From: Elgaria multicarinata webbii
Lineage: Eukaryota > Chordata > Lepidosauria > Squamata > Anguidae
Direction of reading: 5' to 3'
Length of the DNA: 64,000 bases
Assembly (NCBI RefSeq): GCF_023053635.1
Contig: NC_086173.1
Span: 128,514,697 to 128,578,696 of the forward strand
The notes below the pieces were generated by a model, which made no database searches, was not told the DNA's origin, and saw only the letters and a list, made by a program, of their open reading frames with translations. Shown piece by piece: positions 1-12,019 of the stretch (the first letter of the stretch is position 1; each line of letters begins with the position of its first letter). A program made the translations under genes and the position numbers.

Positions 1-485
1 CAGGTTCAGCACCTTGGATAGCTCCTTTAGGGTTAAATGGCTTGGGGCCAGGTTATCTGAAGGATCACCTCCTCCTGTATATACCTGCCTGGACCCTGAG
101 TTCATCTCCCCTGGCAAAAGAAGTGAGGCGGGTGGCTATCAGGAGGAGGGCCTTCTCTGCTGTGGCACCCCGGCTGTGGAATGAGCTCCCTAGAGAGATT
201 TGCCTGGCATCTACATTGTAATCCTTCTGGCGCCAGGTGAAGACCTTTTTATCTCCCAGTATTATAGCATTTGACCATCCTATTCTTTTAGCTCTGTTTT
301 AAATCTGTATTTTAAATCCATACTTCCAACCTCTGCATGGCTGTTTGGTTTTATTCTAGTTGTGTTTTTATATTGTGGTTTTAAGCTTCCGTATTTTACA
401 TTTTATGCTGTACCTTATGATTTTAATTTTTGTGAACTTCAGCTATTGGGAGGTATAGAAATAAAATAAAACAAACAAACAAACA
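1..485 (+). mobile_element. L2-like LINE, 3' end
   Basis: The first 230 bases can be read as the degraded C-terminus of a LINE ORF2 (pieces such as PPPVYTCLDPEFISPG and a PRLWN-like remnant). They lead into an AT-rich 3' UTR and a CTATTGGGAGGTATAGAAAT tail ending in (AAAC)n. The stretch GAGCTCCCTAGAGAGATTTG recurs in near-identical form at 55490. The element is 5' truncated or continues outside the window. Confidence 0.8.
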
Positions 486-518
486 CAGAGTTCTGGCTGG
501 TTATGACTGAAACCCAGA

Positions 519-1171
519 ATGGATTCACAGCCCCACCGAAATCAGAGTCACCAGCCTCTACTGCTTCAACTCAGAATCACAGCCCCTTATGCTGCTTTTC
601 ACTGCAGCAGCAACAACTACTACTACTACCCATTCATACATCTCCCTTGTAACATCCAGATTGAGCCTTATAATACCTCATGCCTCTGTTGCAATATGCA
701 AGGTTGTGTTCATTGTGCAATATGTATCATAGAAATATCAATGTTGAAAAGGTGTTGCTTGTGTCCTGGCCTGCTTCTCTGCTCTGTCGTAGATAACGAC
801 ATGTGCCTACGATACTCCGGAGGTAGTAAATTCCAGCTAATTAAACATTTATCACAACCCCTGATGTTAAATTAAGCCATCGCCTGTGTGCTTTCCTTGA
901 CCTGCATATTAAGGAGAATGCTGATGGGGTTGCTTCCCTCCCTGCAAGCCAGATATGACATATTTTCTTTCGACCCTTTGCTGTATACTAAAGATGGGCT
1001 TGTTGGAGCAACCTGGATCTCTGGTAGAGTGGTGACTTACAAATTATTTCCTCTTATCCTCAGTCTTGTTGTCACAGTAGCCCGAAGCATAACTGTACTG
1101 AATACCTCAAAGAAGCACAGTTTAGACAACCCACCTTGTGTCCCTTACTGGGAAATCTGATTCTTTTTGGA
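519..1171. other. No gene seen
   Basis: Short open frames of 90 to 118 codons occur here, but none has a recognisable domain or splice context. A CAGCAGCAACAACTACTACTAC tract, split across 602-631, is a minor triplet repeat. Confidence 0.5.
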
Positions 1172-1222
<51 letters not shown>

Positions 1223-1355
1223 TTTATTTGTTACCCGCCTCTCCCTTTGGATCGATGCAGGGTACAACACAAATGCAAACACCATAAAAAACACATAATT
1301 GATTAAAAAATTTAAAATTAATGCATTATTAAAAGCAGCACATTATTCAAAGGCA
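1172..1355 (-). mobile_element. LINE 3' tail with (AAT)n
   Basis: Read on the minus strand it runs GTGCTGCTTTTAATAATGCA, then a GTGTTGTACCC segment, GATCCAAAGGGAGAGGCGGG and AACAAATAAAAT, ending in (ATT)n. The same 3' UTR order is seen at 59990-60182 on the plus strand and, in part, at 21430 and 56662. It is a truncated LINE copy. Confidence 0.8.
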
Positions 1356-3347
1356 TCTTAAAAATAATAATATATTTGATGGAGTTTTGTGGCATGTACA
1401 GCTCGATTTGCATTTGTGAATCAAGCTGCAGGCTTTTCCCCAAACTCTAGAAACCTTTTTTTTTGCACATTTTTCTGCATGTTCTGCAATTTGCACAGGT
1501 TGCTCAGAAATTTGCACAAGTTCCAGAACATGTGGCAAGACTATAAAATAAAAAATGCATAAAATGCCGGGAAAATCCACGAGCTACAGATCAAGTCAGG
1601 CAGTACAGTGGGAACCTAGGAAAGCTCACCAAACTCTTCCCACCCCCAGATGGATTTCTCTGACATCCCTACTCAGATCATGCGGACCCGTTCTATTGTG
1701 GTACCCAAGTGGCCAGAATATTTCCATTTGTATTCCAAACTGTAGAATGTATATACAAGAGAGAGAATCACTTGCTTATTTCTGTAAGCCCAATATTCTC
1801 AAAGCAAAGCATGAATGGGAGGTTGTGCTGCTACAGACTTGGACCTACGGATGAGGCCAAGTTCTACCCATACCAGGATCCAGGCCAGAAATATGATTTC
1901 TGGTGGGAGTAGAAACAATTCTGGAGCAGACCCAGGATCTGCTGCTTTCCAGAAAGAAAGAGTACAGGGAGGAGGAAGTATTTGACTCGGATGCTGTGAC
2001 GAGTTGGCAATAAAATTGCTCTCACTATATCAGAGCGCCATTGGCCATGAGAGGCCTCTTTATGCATGATCAGAGTGAATTGTCCAATCCATTCTGGCTG
2101 CTGAAATCAACTCTGGAGTTTTGGCCGAGTGAAATGATTGCATTCTGCTTTCTGCAGATTTTTTTTGAAAACTCCACTGTCTGAAACTGGGCACTTCTGC
2201 CCATCACTGTTTTGTTATTGGTCCTTCCCAGTCCAGTTCTAACTTCCACGTACAGTATCTTTGACAAATTATAGTAACTTTAAATGTTACTATATGCTAA
2301 ATGCTTACATGATCAACCAAAAGTGTTGCAGAGTTCAGGGGCAATGCTGCAATTGCTGCATGGTTTAGCAACCTATGGATAAGAGAGCACTGGAGATGTA
2401 AAATTTGAAATATGTGTTTGTAATATTTGTTTTATTTCCAGCTGTACAAGCAGAGATAGTGGAACAAATTGACCATTCTGCAGCAGGCAGCAAATTTATC
2501 AGCTGAATAAGATTCCTAGAAATAAACTGCTACCTCCCTGTCAACTCTCCCTCCCTCATAAGAACTGCACACACCAATTTCAGCAAACAATCCCCCCCCC
2601 CCATCAATCACGCCCAATTCAAAGTTCAGAACTGGTTCAAAAGTACTTCTGTGCTGTAGGGAATCACTTTCCTGAACCTCAGATGGAGAAGAATTCCCAA
2701 CTATTCAGAAACATCAGCATCCTCTTGCTAAATCCTGGGGACCAATTGGTGAGTTCCCATAGCTCTTTTTTAAATTGAAAAAACATTTAATCTTCCAATG
2801 GATGTAATTCCACTTATTATAGAGTAGATGCATTTCAAACCCCTTCAGCAGCATTGGCCTTCCAGTTAGCCAGTTATTGCAGGGTGGGGATAATGGAAGG
2901 GAAAGGAATGTATTCCATTTCACCTCCACATTTTTGAACAGCACCCCAAATACTTCTTCAATGACAAAACAGGGACAAATTTGGGGCTATCCCTGGTAAA
3001 CAGAAACAGCTGGGGAATGTATGTAAGAGTGCTACATGAGTTCATTTTTCATCTAGAAAACAAATGTGTTCCCCATGTATCCAAAGATTGGGAAATGCTG
3101 TTATAAATGACCTGACCTCAGGCAAGAAAGCTTGGATCATCCCTGATGGTGTTACAAAAAGGAGAGGCTCAGCAGCTAGCCAGACTGCTTCTATACAGGG
3201 CCACTAAGTTTCCCTTAAAAGCCAACGGTGTGTTCCTATGCTGCAGCTGGAACATTGTAGATGTCTATCAGAAATGTTTATGATTAACTGATAGGTTTCT
3301 TAAATATTCCTTTGTGGTCAAGGGATACAAAACTTGATAGGCAGATA
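1356..3347. other. Intergenic, no gene seen
   Basis: 1400-1515 contains TTTGCAC/TTTGCAT-rich sequence like that at 5450-5540 and 7755-7850, probably an old repeat family. The rest looks single-copy. Confidence 0.45.
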
Positions 3348-3663
3348 GGGCTCATCTACACCAAGCAGATATTCCACTATGACAGTGGTATGAAAGCGGT
3401 ATATAAAAAGCAGGAGCCACACCACTGCTTTATAGTGGTATTGAAGTGCACTGCCAACTGTTGGGGCCCATGACACATACCATATACTGCTTTCATACCA
3501 CTTTCATAGTGCTATATCCTGCTTGGTGTAGATGTGTCATGGGCCCCAACAGTTCTCAGTGCACTTCATTACCACTATGAAGCAGTAGTGTGGCTCCTGC
3601 CTTTTATATACCGCTTTCATACCACTTTCATTGTGGAATATCCTGCTTGGTGTAGATGAGCCC
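3348..3663. mobile_element. Palindromic MITE, copy 1 (ctacaccaagcag family)
   Basis: The ends are perfect inverted repeats: GGCTCATCTACACCAAGCAG at the left and its complement at 3643-3663. The interior is itself palindromic, with repeated TGGTATGAAAGCGGTATATA and TGTTGGGGCCCATGACACAT in both orientations. No open frame is present, so it is a non-autonomous DNA transposon. Other copies lie at 42761 and 52498. Confidence 0.88.
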
Positions 3664-6600
3664 ATAGACATATGTGTTCAGGATAATCTGAGATAGGCTG
3701 CATGGCTTCATATATGGTTAACCTATCTGGCCAGAAGGGTTTCTAAAGGAAAGAACACCCTGGGGCATCAAAGCTTGTGTACTCCTGCTCAATTCTGACC
3801 ATTAGATTTAGGGCATAATGCTATGTATGTTTAGACAGAAAAAGGCCTACAACTCCCAGCATTTCCCAGCCAGCCATTTTTAAAAAGGCCTGTGACAGGA
3901 GACACATTAAAATACCTTTGGATACTATCAGGGTAGATTTGAGACATTCCAGGTCATGTAGGGTGAGTTCAGTTCACATTGTGGTGCAGAGAGGAGCTAC
4001 AGTGTGACCTCATTTGAAGTATCCTGGTGTTGGTTTTCCTGCTACCCTGGTGGTGTGGAAAGGAAGTGCAGTATAACAGCCACCATGTCACCATCATAAT
4101 GTTGGAAGGAGTCCTTAGAGAGCCATAATACAGTCTGTGTATTTGCTCTCTTTTATATCCATTATGATATGTTCTTATTTAGACGGTGTCCCATGTGTCA
4201 GCATCTCTAGATTATAGTTTTTTCTAACTGACATATGCTTTTCTAGTATTAATTCATCCTGTTTCCCCAATACACCTTTCAGGAGATAGCATACCCAATT
4301 ACCTCCAGATGCTTAGCCTTTTAGGAACACGTATTAATTCATTAGCTTTCAGAATGCTCTCTCTTTCTTTGATTAAATGCAGTTGTTGTTTTTGTGTGAG
4401 AATTCATGACTTGAACCTATGATTTGAAATACCGAAAGGGAAATTAGAGATAGATGTTTATTTTGTTCTATAGGAAGGTTTTGATCCAAAATTTGTGGAG
4501 TGGCGTTTTAGTTTTCAGTGGGGGGTTTTTGTGCATGAGGGTGCATTGTGTGTGTGTGTGTGTGTGTCTGGGGGGGGAAGTAGCAGTAAAACCTGTTTGA
4601 ATACAAAATAAGCACAAAATCAAAAGAAACAGAAATAGAAGGAACAAAACTCTCAACAACCCAAGAATTAAATCACAACTTTTAATCTGAGAAGCCCAGA
4701 ACCCATGAGTTGTTTTAAAGGTCTGGGTGAACACTTAGGTATTCAAGGCAGCTGTCCATCATATAACAATCCAGTAACAAGCATTTTGTTAGCATTTCTC
4801 TATATGCTGTCTAGGCCCTTTATTGTTAACTGCCAGAGGACATTGTTAACTGAGTAGTATATAAATGCTGTCAATAAACAAAACAGGTCTTGGCTGAAAA
4901 TTTGAAAAGGAGAACTTTCTGACCATTTTTTTTAAAGAATTGGAGTATTCAAGGACAAAAAGAAATGAAACTGACTTCTTTTTGTGTGTGTGTGCATGTT
5001 CTTAACTTACCATAATTCCTGAGCATTCTGCAGGAAACAAAACAGAGGCTATCATCTGAAGAGAGCCAGGAGAAGCAAACCTATGCAGGCCCACCTCCAA
5101 AAATCTCCCCTCTTCCACAGGTTGAGAATGGGGCTGCAATACTGTGGGGACCCAGCATTTAATCTGTCACAATGTAGCATGGCTCAAGAGGAGGGTTCCA
5201 CATAAAGGACTGGTTTGGCTCACCACTAAAAATGAGAATAGGAAAATGTGCTTCTTGCAGCAACTGGTTATACCAGGTTTAGGTTCAGGGAAAGATGAAA
5301 ATTACATGAGCATGCCCTATTCAAAGCTCCAAATGTAAGCACAAGCACCTGTCCTCCAAAAATATTCATAAATGGTCGAACACATGCTTGCATTCATTTT
5401 GTTTCTGATTCCCAGTTTGATACCATCTCTACTTTAATCTATGGAGGGAAGTTATGCAAATTTGGAAAGATTTGCACAAATCTCCTGTTCATTTGGTGCT
5501 CGATTTGTGCAAGTTTCCCATTCAGGCAGAGCAAGCAGCAATTGCAAACATAAATGGTAATTGGGCATGAGGCAAACAGCAAAACCATGCTCTGAGAATC
5601 CTGCTGAAATCAATCATCGCTCATTAGCCCACTCCTAGTTAGGTTTTGAGACAGCTGAAATCCAATCCTCTTGCTTTCAAATGGATGAAAGTTCTTCAGA
5701 GTCTTCTGAAAACATTCTTGGGCGAAGGTCAGAAGAACTAAGCTTGAGGAAGCTTCTCCACTGTGACCAGCCATCTCATCTGCAAGTTTCCTACCAATAG
5801 TTTACCAAACGTATAGGCTGTGGAGGGATGTGAATAAAAACAGAAACGAAAAGAGTTAGAAAAACCAAGAACTCTCCCTAGATTTGAAGCTCTCTGGAAT
5901 GAGCTCTTCAAAACATGTTGGAATCTTCCATTGCCCATGGGAATTCCTTAGGTTTTTACAGAGCAATCTTATGGGTGAAAGAGAAGGAACCACCAAGGTT
6001 GAGGAACCACTTTTCCTAGGCCCTACTAGCTGATCCTCGAGGGGACTACATTTTTCCTTTCTTTTGGGAATTTTACAGCCATTTTTATTCTTTCTTTCTT
6101 TTTTAATGTTCCCTCCCATTACTCTCAGCAAGAGAGAAATAAACCATGCTAGCTTTAGGGCTGGTGTAGGGTTATTGCTTTTGTTTGTTTATTTTAACTC
6201 CAGTCTGAGAACAAATTCCTGGGAATTCCAAGCCTTTCCGGGCATTCGCTGGAATGCCTCTTCCTTTTCCCCCTCTCAAATGTCGGAGAAGCACCGGCAT
6301 ATAAAGTCAGACCTTCATCTCCAACAAGCAGAGCTCTCTATACACCCTTGAAGAGGGAGATCTGAAAAACCATGTAACATCTTGGACAGAGGGCAATAGG
6401 ATTGGGCCATTAGTTTTTAAAACTAGGTCAGGTTTTGAACATTCCCAGATATCATCACTGCAAAGTGAGTTGCTGTAACTCATCATCATCATCATCATCA
6501 TCATCATCTAGGAAGATATTATTGATACTGAAGATTCTTGATACTGAATCAGTTCTTTGGCCCAGCTAGTTCAATCTACACTGACTGACACTGCTTTGCC

Positions 6601-6700
6601 TGTAGGGATGATTAATGTTTTTGTACCAAGGTCCCATTTCCTGAATCAATATACAAACCAGAACACAGTTATCCTTCATTATTCTCACTTCTCACACTTC
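3664..6700. other. Intergenic with a short LINE tail
   Basis: A (GT)n run lies at 4549-4568. A LINE-like tail at 4796-4880 reads TAACTGAGTAGTATATAAAT and resembles that at 41065-41110. TTTGCAC-rich repeat-like sequence lies at 5450-5540. No coding exon was recognised. Confidence 0.5.
6480..6508. repeat. (ATC)n microsatellite
   Basis: About nine uninterrupted ATC units. Confidence 0.95.
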
Positions 6701-6724
6701 TGCAATGCAGTTCTCTGAAGAAAA

Positions 6725-7080
6725 AATGCATACTAAAATGCATATATTAAGGGTCAGTGCACACAAAGGTGCCTATATTAGTGGAACAACCCCCCCCCTC
6801 AGCATTATATTAAGGCAGAGCTGGGAAACATGTGGCCCTCCAGATGTTCTTGGATTTCAACTCCCATTAGCCCCAGCCAGGATAACCGGTGGTGAGGGAA
6901 GATGGGAGTTGAAGTTGAGCAACTCCCAGAGGGCCCTACATTTTCCAGCACTATGGAAAACAGCTTGCAAAAATGCATATATTAGGCAGACTTGCATACC
7001 AAAATCAAAATTGCCGTATGGTGCCAATTTGTATACAAAAATGCATATATTATGAAAAATGCACACACGAAAACAAACAC
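6725..7080. repeat. ATGCATATATTA-bearing repeat split by a MITE-like insert
   Basis: AAAATGCATATATTA occurs three times (about 6737, 6970 and 7039). Between the first and second lies 6813-6958, whose ends pair (GCTGGGAAACATGTGGCCCT against AGGGCCCTACATTTTCCAGC). That insert resembles the hAT-like MITE at 46977. Confidence 0.6.
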
Positions 7081-7289
7081 ATGGTTGTTGTTTTTAAAGT
7101 GGCCAACTGATGCAGAAATGGGATGGAATGAACTTCAGAGAGAAAAATGAGAAATGGAGAGCAACCAAAGTTAAGAGATGTGTCCAGGGTGTGTAGGGAG
7201 TTTGCTGAGCTTTCAGTAGTTTGGGCCCCTGGACTCTGGCTCACCTCCAAGTGAGCTGGCCCAACTTGATCACATTACGGATTTTCCTG

Positions 7290-7870
7290 GTTCCCCCCCC
7301 CCAGTCGTAGAGTTGGGATCCCTCCCTCCCTGCCACTGCCACCATTGCTGCCGCAGCACATCCCTTGTTCAGTCCCTGCCACTATCAGCCCCCAGCCCAG
7401 AGAGACGCTGCACATCAGAAAGGAAAGATGGTGGGTTCTCCAGGCTGCGGGATGATGGCAGTAAGGCGAGAAGGAGGGTTACATGGTGGCAGCGATGGTG
7501 GCAGCAGCAGGTGTGTGTGTCTCCCAGCTTCATGCCTGGGGAAAAAAGGAAAATCCATGAGCTCGGAGCCCTCTCTTCCTCTTGCTGCCACTGCACAACC
7601 CTCCCTTTCTCCCCACCTCTATCAGCTCCCAACCTGGGCAGCCCACGGCCTTGCCTTTCTGACCTGTGTGCATTCCCCAGGCTGGGCACAGAAGGAGAGA
7701 GGGAGGGCTCAGCAGTGACGGGCAGCAAACCACTCATTTCTGCCAGTTGCATGTATAATCTGCACAAATGAAGACTGCAATTTCTGCAAATTACAGCCAC
7801 CATTTTCCTGAATTGTGCAAATTGCAGTTGCAATTTGCAGAAATCGGTGTTTACCGAAAAATAAATAAAT
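7290..7870. repeat. GC-rich repeat-like block
   Basis: A GC-rich island with CCCTCCC and CAGCAGCAG tracts. It is followed by alternating TTTGCA/TGCAAA sequence to 7850. Overlapping long open frames on both strands (152 and 154 codons) are a product of its base composition rather than a gene. Confidence 0.5.
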
Positions 7871-7899
7871 AACTAATTAACAAAAAAGCTACCAAAGGC

Positions 7900-7980
7900 T
7901 TCCCAGATTTTGGGAATGAACTTGCAGCTCAGCTCTCAAAGGCAGGTGCTCTACTTCTGGGCTACGGCTCTTCCCCCGAA
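7900..7980 (-). mobile_element. tRNA-derived SINE, 5' fragment
   Basis: On the minus strand, CCGTAGCCCAGAAGTAGAGC resembles a tRNA A-box region and is followed by ACCTGCCTTTGAGAGCTGAG. It lacks the 3' part. Confidence 0.55.
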
Positions 7981-8697
7981 GACGAAAGCCTTTCTGCCAG
8001 CAAATTAGAACTGAGAACGTGTGTGTGTGTTTCCTCCACCACCCTTTCCACAGGTCTTCTCCATTCCTACTCAGGCTTGTTACCATCTCTGCAGTACAGA
8101 GGTTTTAAACACTGTGATAGCGTTCTTTCGTATTTGGGGTCTCCCTATCTTTCACCAGCTTCTGGAAACACAAGAAAAAGATAAATCCTCTTTAAAAAGT
8201 TTCCAAAATAAGTTCTTTTCCCCCTGCCTAGCAGGCAGAGAAGGCTAATGTCTCCCTGCTGAAAGCATTAACTGATTGCATTGTTGCTTGAGCACAGCAG
8301 CTGTCCTTACACATTTAGACTCCCAGTGACAACAAAATTAAGGCAGCCTGCCCTCCTGTCAGGCAATAAAATCATTTTCTTAACTTCTCAGAGAACTAAG
8401 GACTCTTTAGAGTTTTGGGGAATCACAGGTGTGAAAGAGAACAGTTGCTCCAGTTCCCAAATTTTGCTGGGGCAGGAAATTGGTCACTGGGGGTGGTGAT
8501 GGTATCAACATCCTTATGGATGGAAGGCCTAATGGTTAGTAAATGGTTACCATTTCATAAAAAGAACAATAGAATGCTAAGAGAATATCCCCATATTTCA
8601 TACAGTCATCAATACGCACAATGATATGACTGGGAAATATTCTGATTTTATATGGCTTTGCCAACTGGGGAATCATGAGTGTTATTGTGTATTATAA

Positions 8698-8956
8698 AGG
8701 GCCTGTTCAGAAGACATCTAAAACTCTGCTGGTTAAGGATTTTGGTTAAGCAGCAGGGTTTAAGGTGTCTTGTGCGATGTGTTTTGCTAAACCCTGCGCA
8801 CTCACTAACCGCAGTTGGGCCATCTGCAGTAGGGCTAGAGGCTCTAACAATGGCTTAAAGTGTTGTGTGCAACAGCACAGCTTGTGGTTAGTGCTAACCC
8901 CAGAGAAACACAGTTTCATTAACCACAGAGCCTGAAGTGTCATCTGAACAGGCCCT
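8698..8956. mobile_element. hAT-like MITE with 14-bp inverted ends
   Basis: AGGGCCTGTTCAGA opens the element and TCTGAACAGGCCCT closes it. The interior has partly inverted TTAACCACAG/CTGTGGTTAG-type pieces. At 259 bp without an open frame it is non-autonomous. A clear target duplication was not seen. Confidence 0.8.
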
Positions 8957-9072
8957 ATGGGTAGTATCATATCAAGCGCTGCCTGTCCTCCGGCAGCAAT
9001 TCCACCAAGCTGCAGCAAGGATAGAGAAGGAAAGCAGGGCTACCATCAGCCCTGCTGAGAAGCCAGGCAGGA

Positions 9073-9197
9073 TCTACGCTCCTGCTTTAAAATGGTTTAT
9101 AACAGTAGTGACAACTGTTGGAGCCCTGGACGCACTCCATATACAGTTGTCAAACCGTTTCCAAAGTGGCATATCCTGCTTGGTGTAGATCTGCCCC
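9073..9197. mobile_element. Fragment of the ctacaccaagcag MITE family
   Basis: It holds GACAACTGTTGGAGCCC and ends with ATATCCTGCTTGGTGTAGAT, the right terminal repeat of the family at 3348. The left half is missing or very diverged. Confidence 0.65.
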
Positions 9198-9380
9198 CAG
9201 TCTTCTCTAGCTTTGGCTCTCCCACAATGCCAAGCACCCATTCTATTTGGCTGTAGAAGAGGGAGAGACAGGAAGCAGGGTCATACCACTGGTTGAGATA
9301 CATGTTGAGAGACCTGTTTCCAAGAAGAAAATATTGTCATTCTTGTAGTTAAGGAATTTCAAAAGAACTAAAAACAGCTC

Positions 9381-9410
9381 CTGAAGACGGAGACATCTCT
9401 GAAATACGTA
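9381..9410 (+). other. Hammerhead-like core, possible Penelope-like remnant
   Basis: CTGAAGAC, a GGAG...CTCT hairpin and GAAA resemble the CUGANGA-stem II-GAAA core of hammerhead ribozymes carried by Penelope-like elements. The rest of the ribozyme was not established. Confidence 0.35.
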
Positions 9411-9419
9411 GAGCACAAT

Positions 9420-11790
9420 ACATTTTCTTCCTTTCTTTGAGCACCAGAGTTTGCCTTCTCCTTTGTCGTTAGCTTATGGTGCCTTTTCCTCCATATCTGT
9501 GCCTGTTTCCATTCCAGCCAATTGTGATAAGAAAACCAACAGTCCCCAGCTGCATGACAGCCATTACAGCAATACATCTGGTTATTATAAGACCCTAATA
9601 ATAATTGGTTGCTGAGTCTTCTTCTGTTTCTTTCCCTTTCCCTTTAGTGTCATGTCTTTTAGATTGTAAATCTGAGGCCAGGGACTGTTCTGTAACTACT
9701 GAGCTGTAAGCCACCCTGGGAACTGTTATGGCTAAAGAGGAGGGTATAAAGTAGAGGTGAGCACCAACCACAAGATTTGACTTGGACCCTGATTCAGCAC
9801 TTTGGAAAATGGCCTGATTCTGCCTGTACTGATGGGGAGGCCATCCAGTTTGACTTCTGTACCAAAACCAAGTTGAGATTTTGAAATCCAAGGTGTGTTT
9901 CTCTCATTCTCTCATTGCCCCTTCAGAGGGGGTCATGCCTGCCATGTTTCAGTTGAATAGGTGGAGAGAGTTTTCTGCAAGGGTAGCCTTTATATTTTGA
10001 GGGTGTGCACTTACCCTACTATGTTCCTTGTGGGTCATTCTTCTGGAAATGATAAGCAATATAGAGGTGGCCCTAAGTAAAAAACCTGAAGGATGGTGCA
10101 ATGGTTTATGTGGTAGGAATCCTCATTTTATGTGGTAGGGGGAAGGTGAGTGTTGGAGGTTGGAGATTCTTTCCCCTCTGATGTGGACACTGGGACTATA
10201 AGTCCCAGCATCCCCAGTGGGGACATGTTGCTATTCAGGATAATTTCCACTGACAGAAAACCAATGCCAGTTGCAATGGATAGAAAATTAGAAATAGCAT
10301 CATGTTCCCAAGGGAGATGTAGTCCCAGTGCCTTCTTCACTAGGAAGGAACTGACAAGGAGGTTGAACCCTGACTACCACCTCTCCTTTGGCCTGCCCTA
10401 AGTAAGCTGGAGGCCCCCCTTGGGATGGGAGGGGTGAAGAAGCCGGGTCCCCACATTTCCTTCTTTACCTGAAAAACCACTGCGATTTTGGCGGTTGTGG
10501 CAGGGACACAAAGCAAGGCCTGCAAAACTGTGATCCACGGACCACATGTCGCCATTCCTGTGTGAAAGCCTGGCGTTTCCCAAATACTGAGGATTCAGAA
10601 GTTCTGGCATTTGAAGTCCAAAATATCTCCTTGAAAGAAATAATAGAATTGGGTTTTTTTTTAATTGTCGAGTTCTGACTAATCTGTGGCAAGTTGCCCA
10701 TAATGGTGAATTTAAAAGAAAAGTCTTTAGGATATTTATATGGAGTGTTCCTAGTGCAGATACTAAACTGTAGGTGGAAGAACAAAACTCCTTCCAGCAT
10801 GAAGCCATACATATCTGCCACAGCAGGACCCGTCACCTACTTTCTAAACCACATCGTTTAATTTTCCACCCTCTTGATCTCACCTTTGTAAAACTGTGGA
10901 AAATTCGACCTGTTGTTTCTTGTAGTGCTCCTGAAAACTGAAAGAGAAATTAATGTGCATACTTTAAATGATTATTACATAGGTATCTGCCCTTCCCTGG
11001 AAGAGTGGATATTTTTTGCTCTTATGACATAAGAGCAACTCTGCAAAACCTCACTTCTACATTCAGATGCCACTATTTTATAGTATTTTAAATGGAACTG
11101 AATGAAAAATGTTCCCCCATTCTTCTGCAGGCCCTACAGAGGGTTGCATCCAATGGTGTCATTCCACCAGCAGTTGGAAAATTCTCCCTTTCCCCCCTTC
11201 AGCCCCCCCCCAGGTGCCCCTGAATCTGCTCTGTAAGGTTGGGAGACCCTCCACAGTAGATGTGGGGATATGGGGGGGAGGGCTGCAGGAGGGAAGAAAT
11301 GTCTGAGAAGTCCTGTTGCAGTTGTGTAACTGTTGGATCCAAAAAGCCCTTCACAGCTTATGACCAGGTACTGCTGTGATGTTCAGGCTTCGAAGAAGTG
11401 GTCATTCTCGAAGTGCTTAACAATATATCCCAGAACCGTCCAGATTGTCAGAAAGTAGTCATTTTTAAATAATATAATGAAATTAGAGCTGTTAACAATC
11501 AGACTCTCAAAATTCTCCACCCTATTTGTGGGTAGAGAAATTGGGCAGACAATTTCACCAGATTTCACTATGGGGAGGAGAAATTCTGCAACAATTTCCC
11601 ACAGGTAGTCATCACCATTGGCATGGGTTGCAGAACAGCTTCTTCCTTTTCCCCCTAAGGGTTTTTGGTTATTATGCACTGCCACTGCAAGTGGCAACAG
11701 CAGCAGGTGTACTGGCAGCCTGGCCTCCATTTTGCATTTTCCACAATGCCTATATACTTGGCATCAATCCAGGGAATTGAGGAAAGGGAA
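9420..11790. other. Intergenic, no gene seen
   Basis: Several arms of old MITEs occur (for example ACTATAAGTCCCAGCATCCC at 10195). Overlapping minus-strand frames of 123 and 136 codons at 10398-10836 have no recognisable domain. 11109-11300 is a pyrimidine- then purine-rich stretch. Confidence 0.4.
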
Positions 11791-11798
11791 TACAGCCA

Positions 11799-11836
<38 letters not shown>

Positions 11837-11844
11837 GGAAGAAA

Positions 11845-11877
<33 letters not shown>
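11799..11877. repeat. (CA)n-(GT)n inverted microsatellite pair
   Basis: A run of 36 bases of CA is separated by 14 bases from 29 bases of GT. The two arms are complementary and could form a cruciform. Confidence 0.95.
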
Positions 11878-11880
<3 letters not shown>

Positions 11881-11958
11881 CTGAAAAGTATCCTTTTATT
11901 TTCAGGAGGTATGAAAAGGAAAATCTCAGAAATTTCTTGAAAGTTTCCTGAAAGGGTA

Positions 11959-12014
<56 letters not shown>
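11959..12014. repeat. (ATCT)n microsatellite
   Basis: About 14 uninterrupted tetranucleotide units. Confidence 0.95.
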
Positions 12015-12019
12015 TCTAT

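Noticed and set aside
7313-7833. Overlapping 152- and 154-codon frames on opposite strands
   Set aside because: A GC-rich, stop-poor repeat-like block explains both; codon content is biased by CCT/CAG tracts.
10398-10836. Paired 136- and 123-codon minus-strand frames
   Set aside because: Two overlapping frames of the same strand, no recognisable domain, and MITE-like pieces at 10525-10620.
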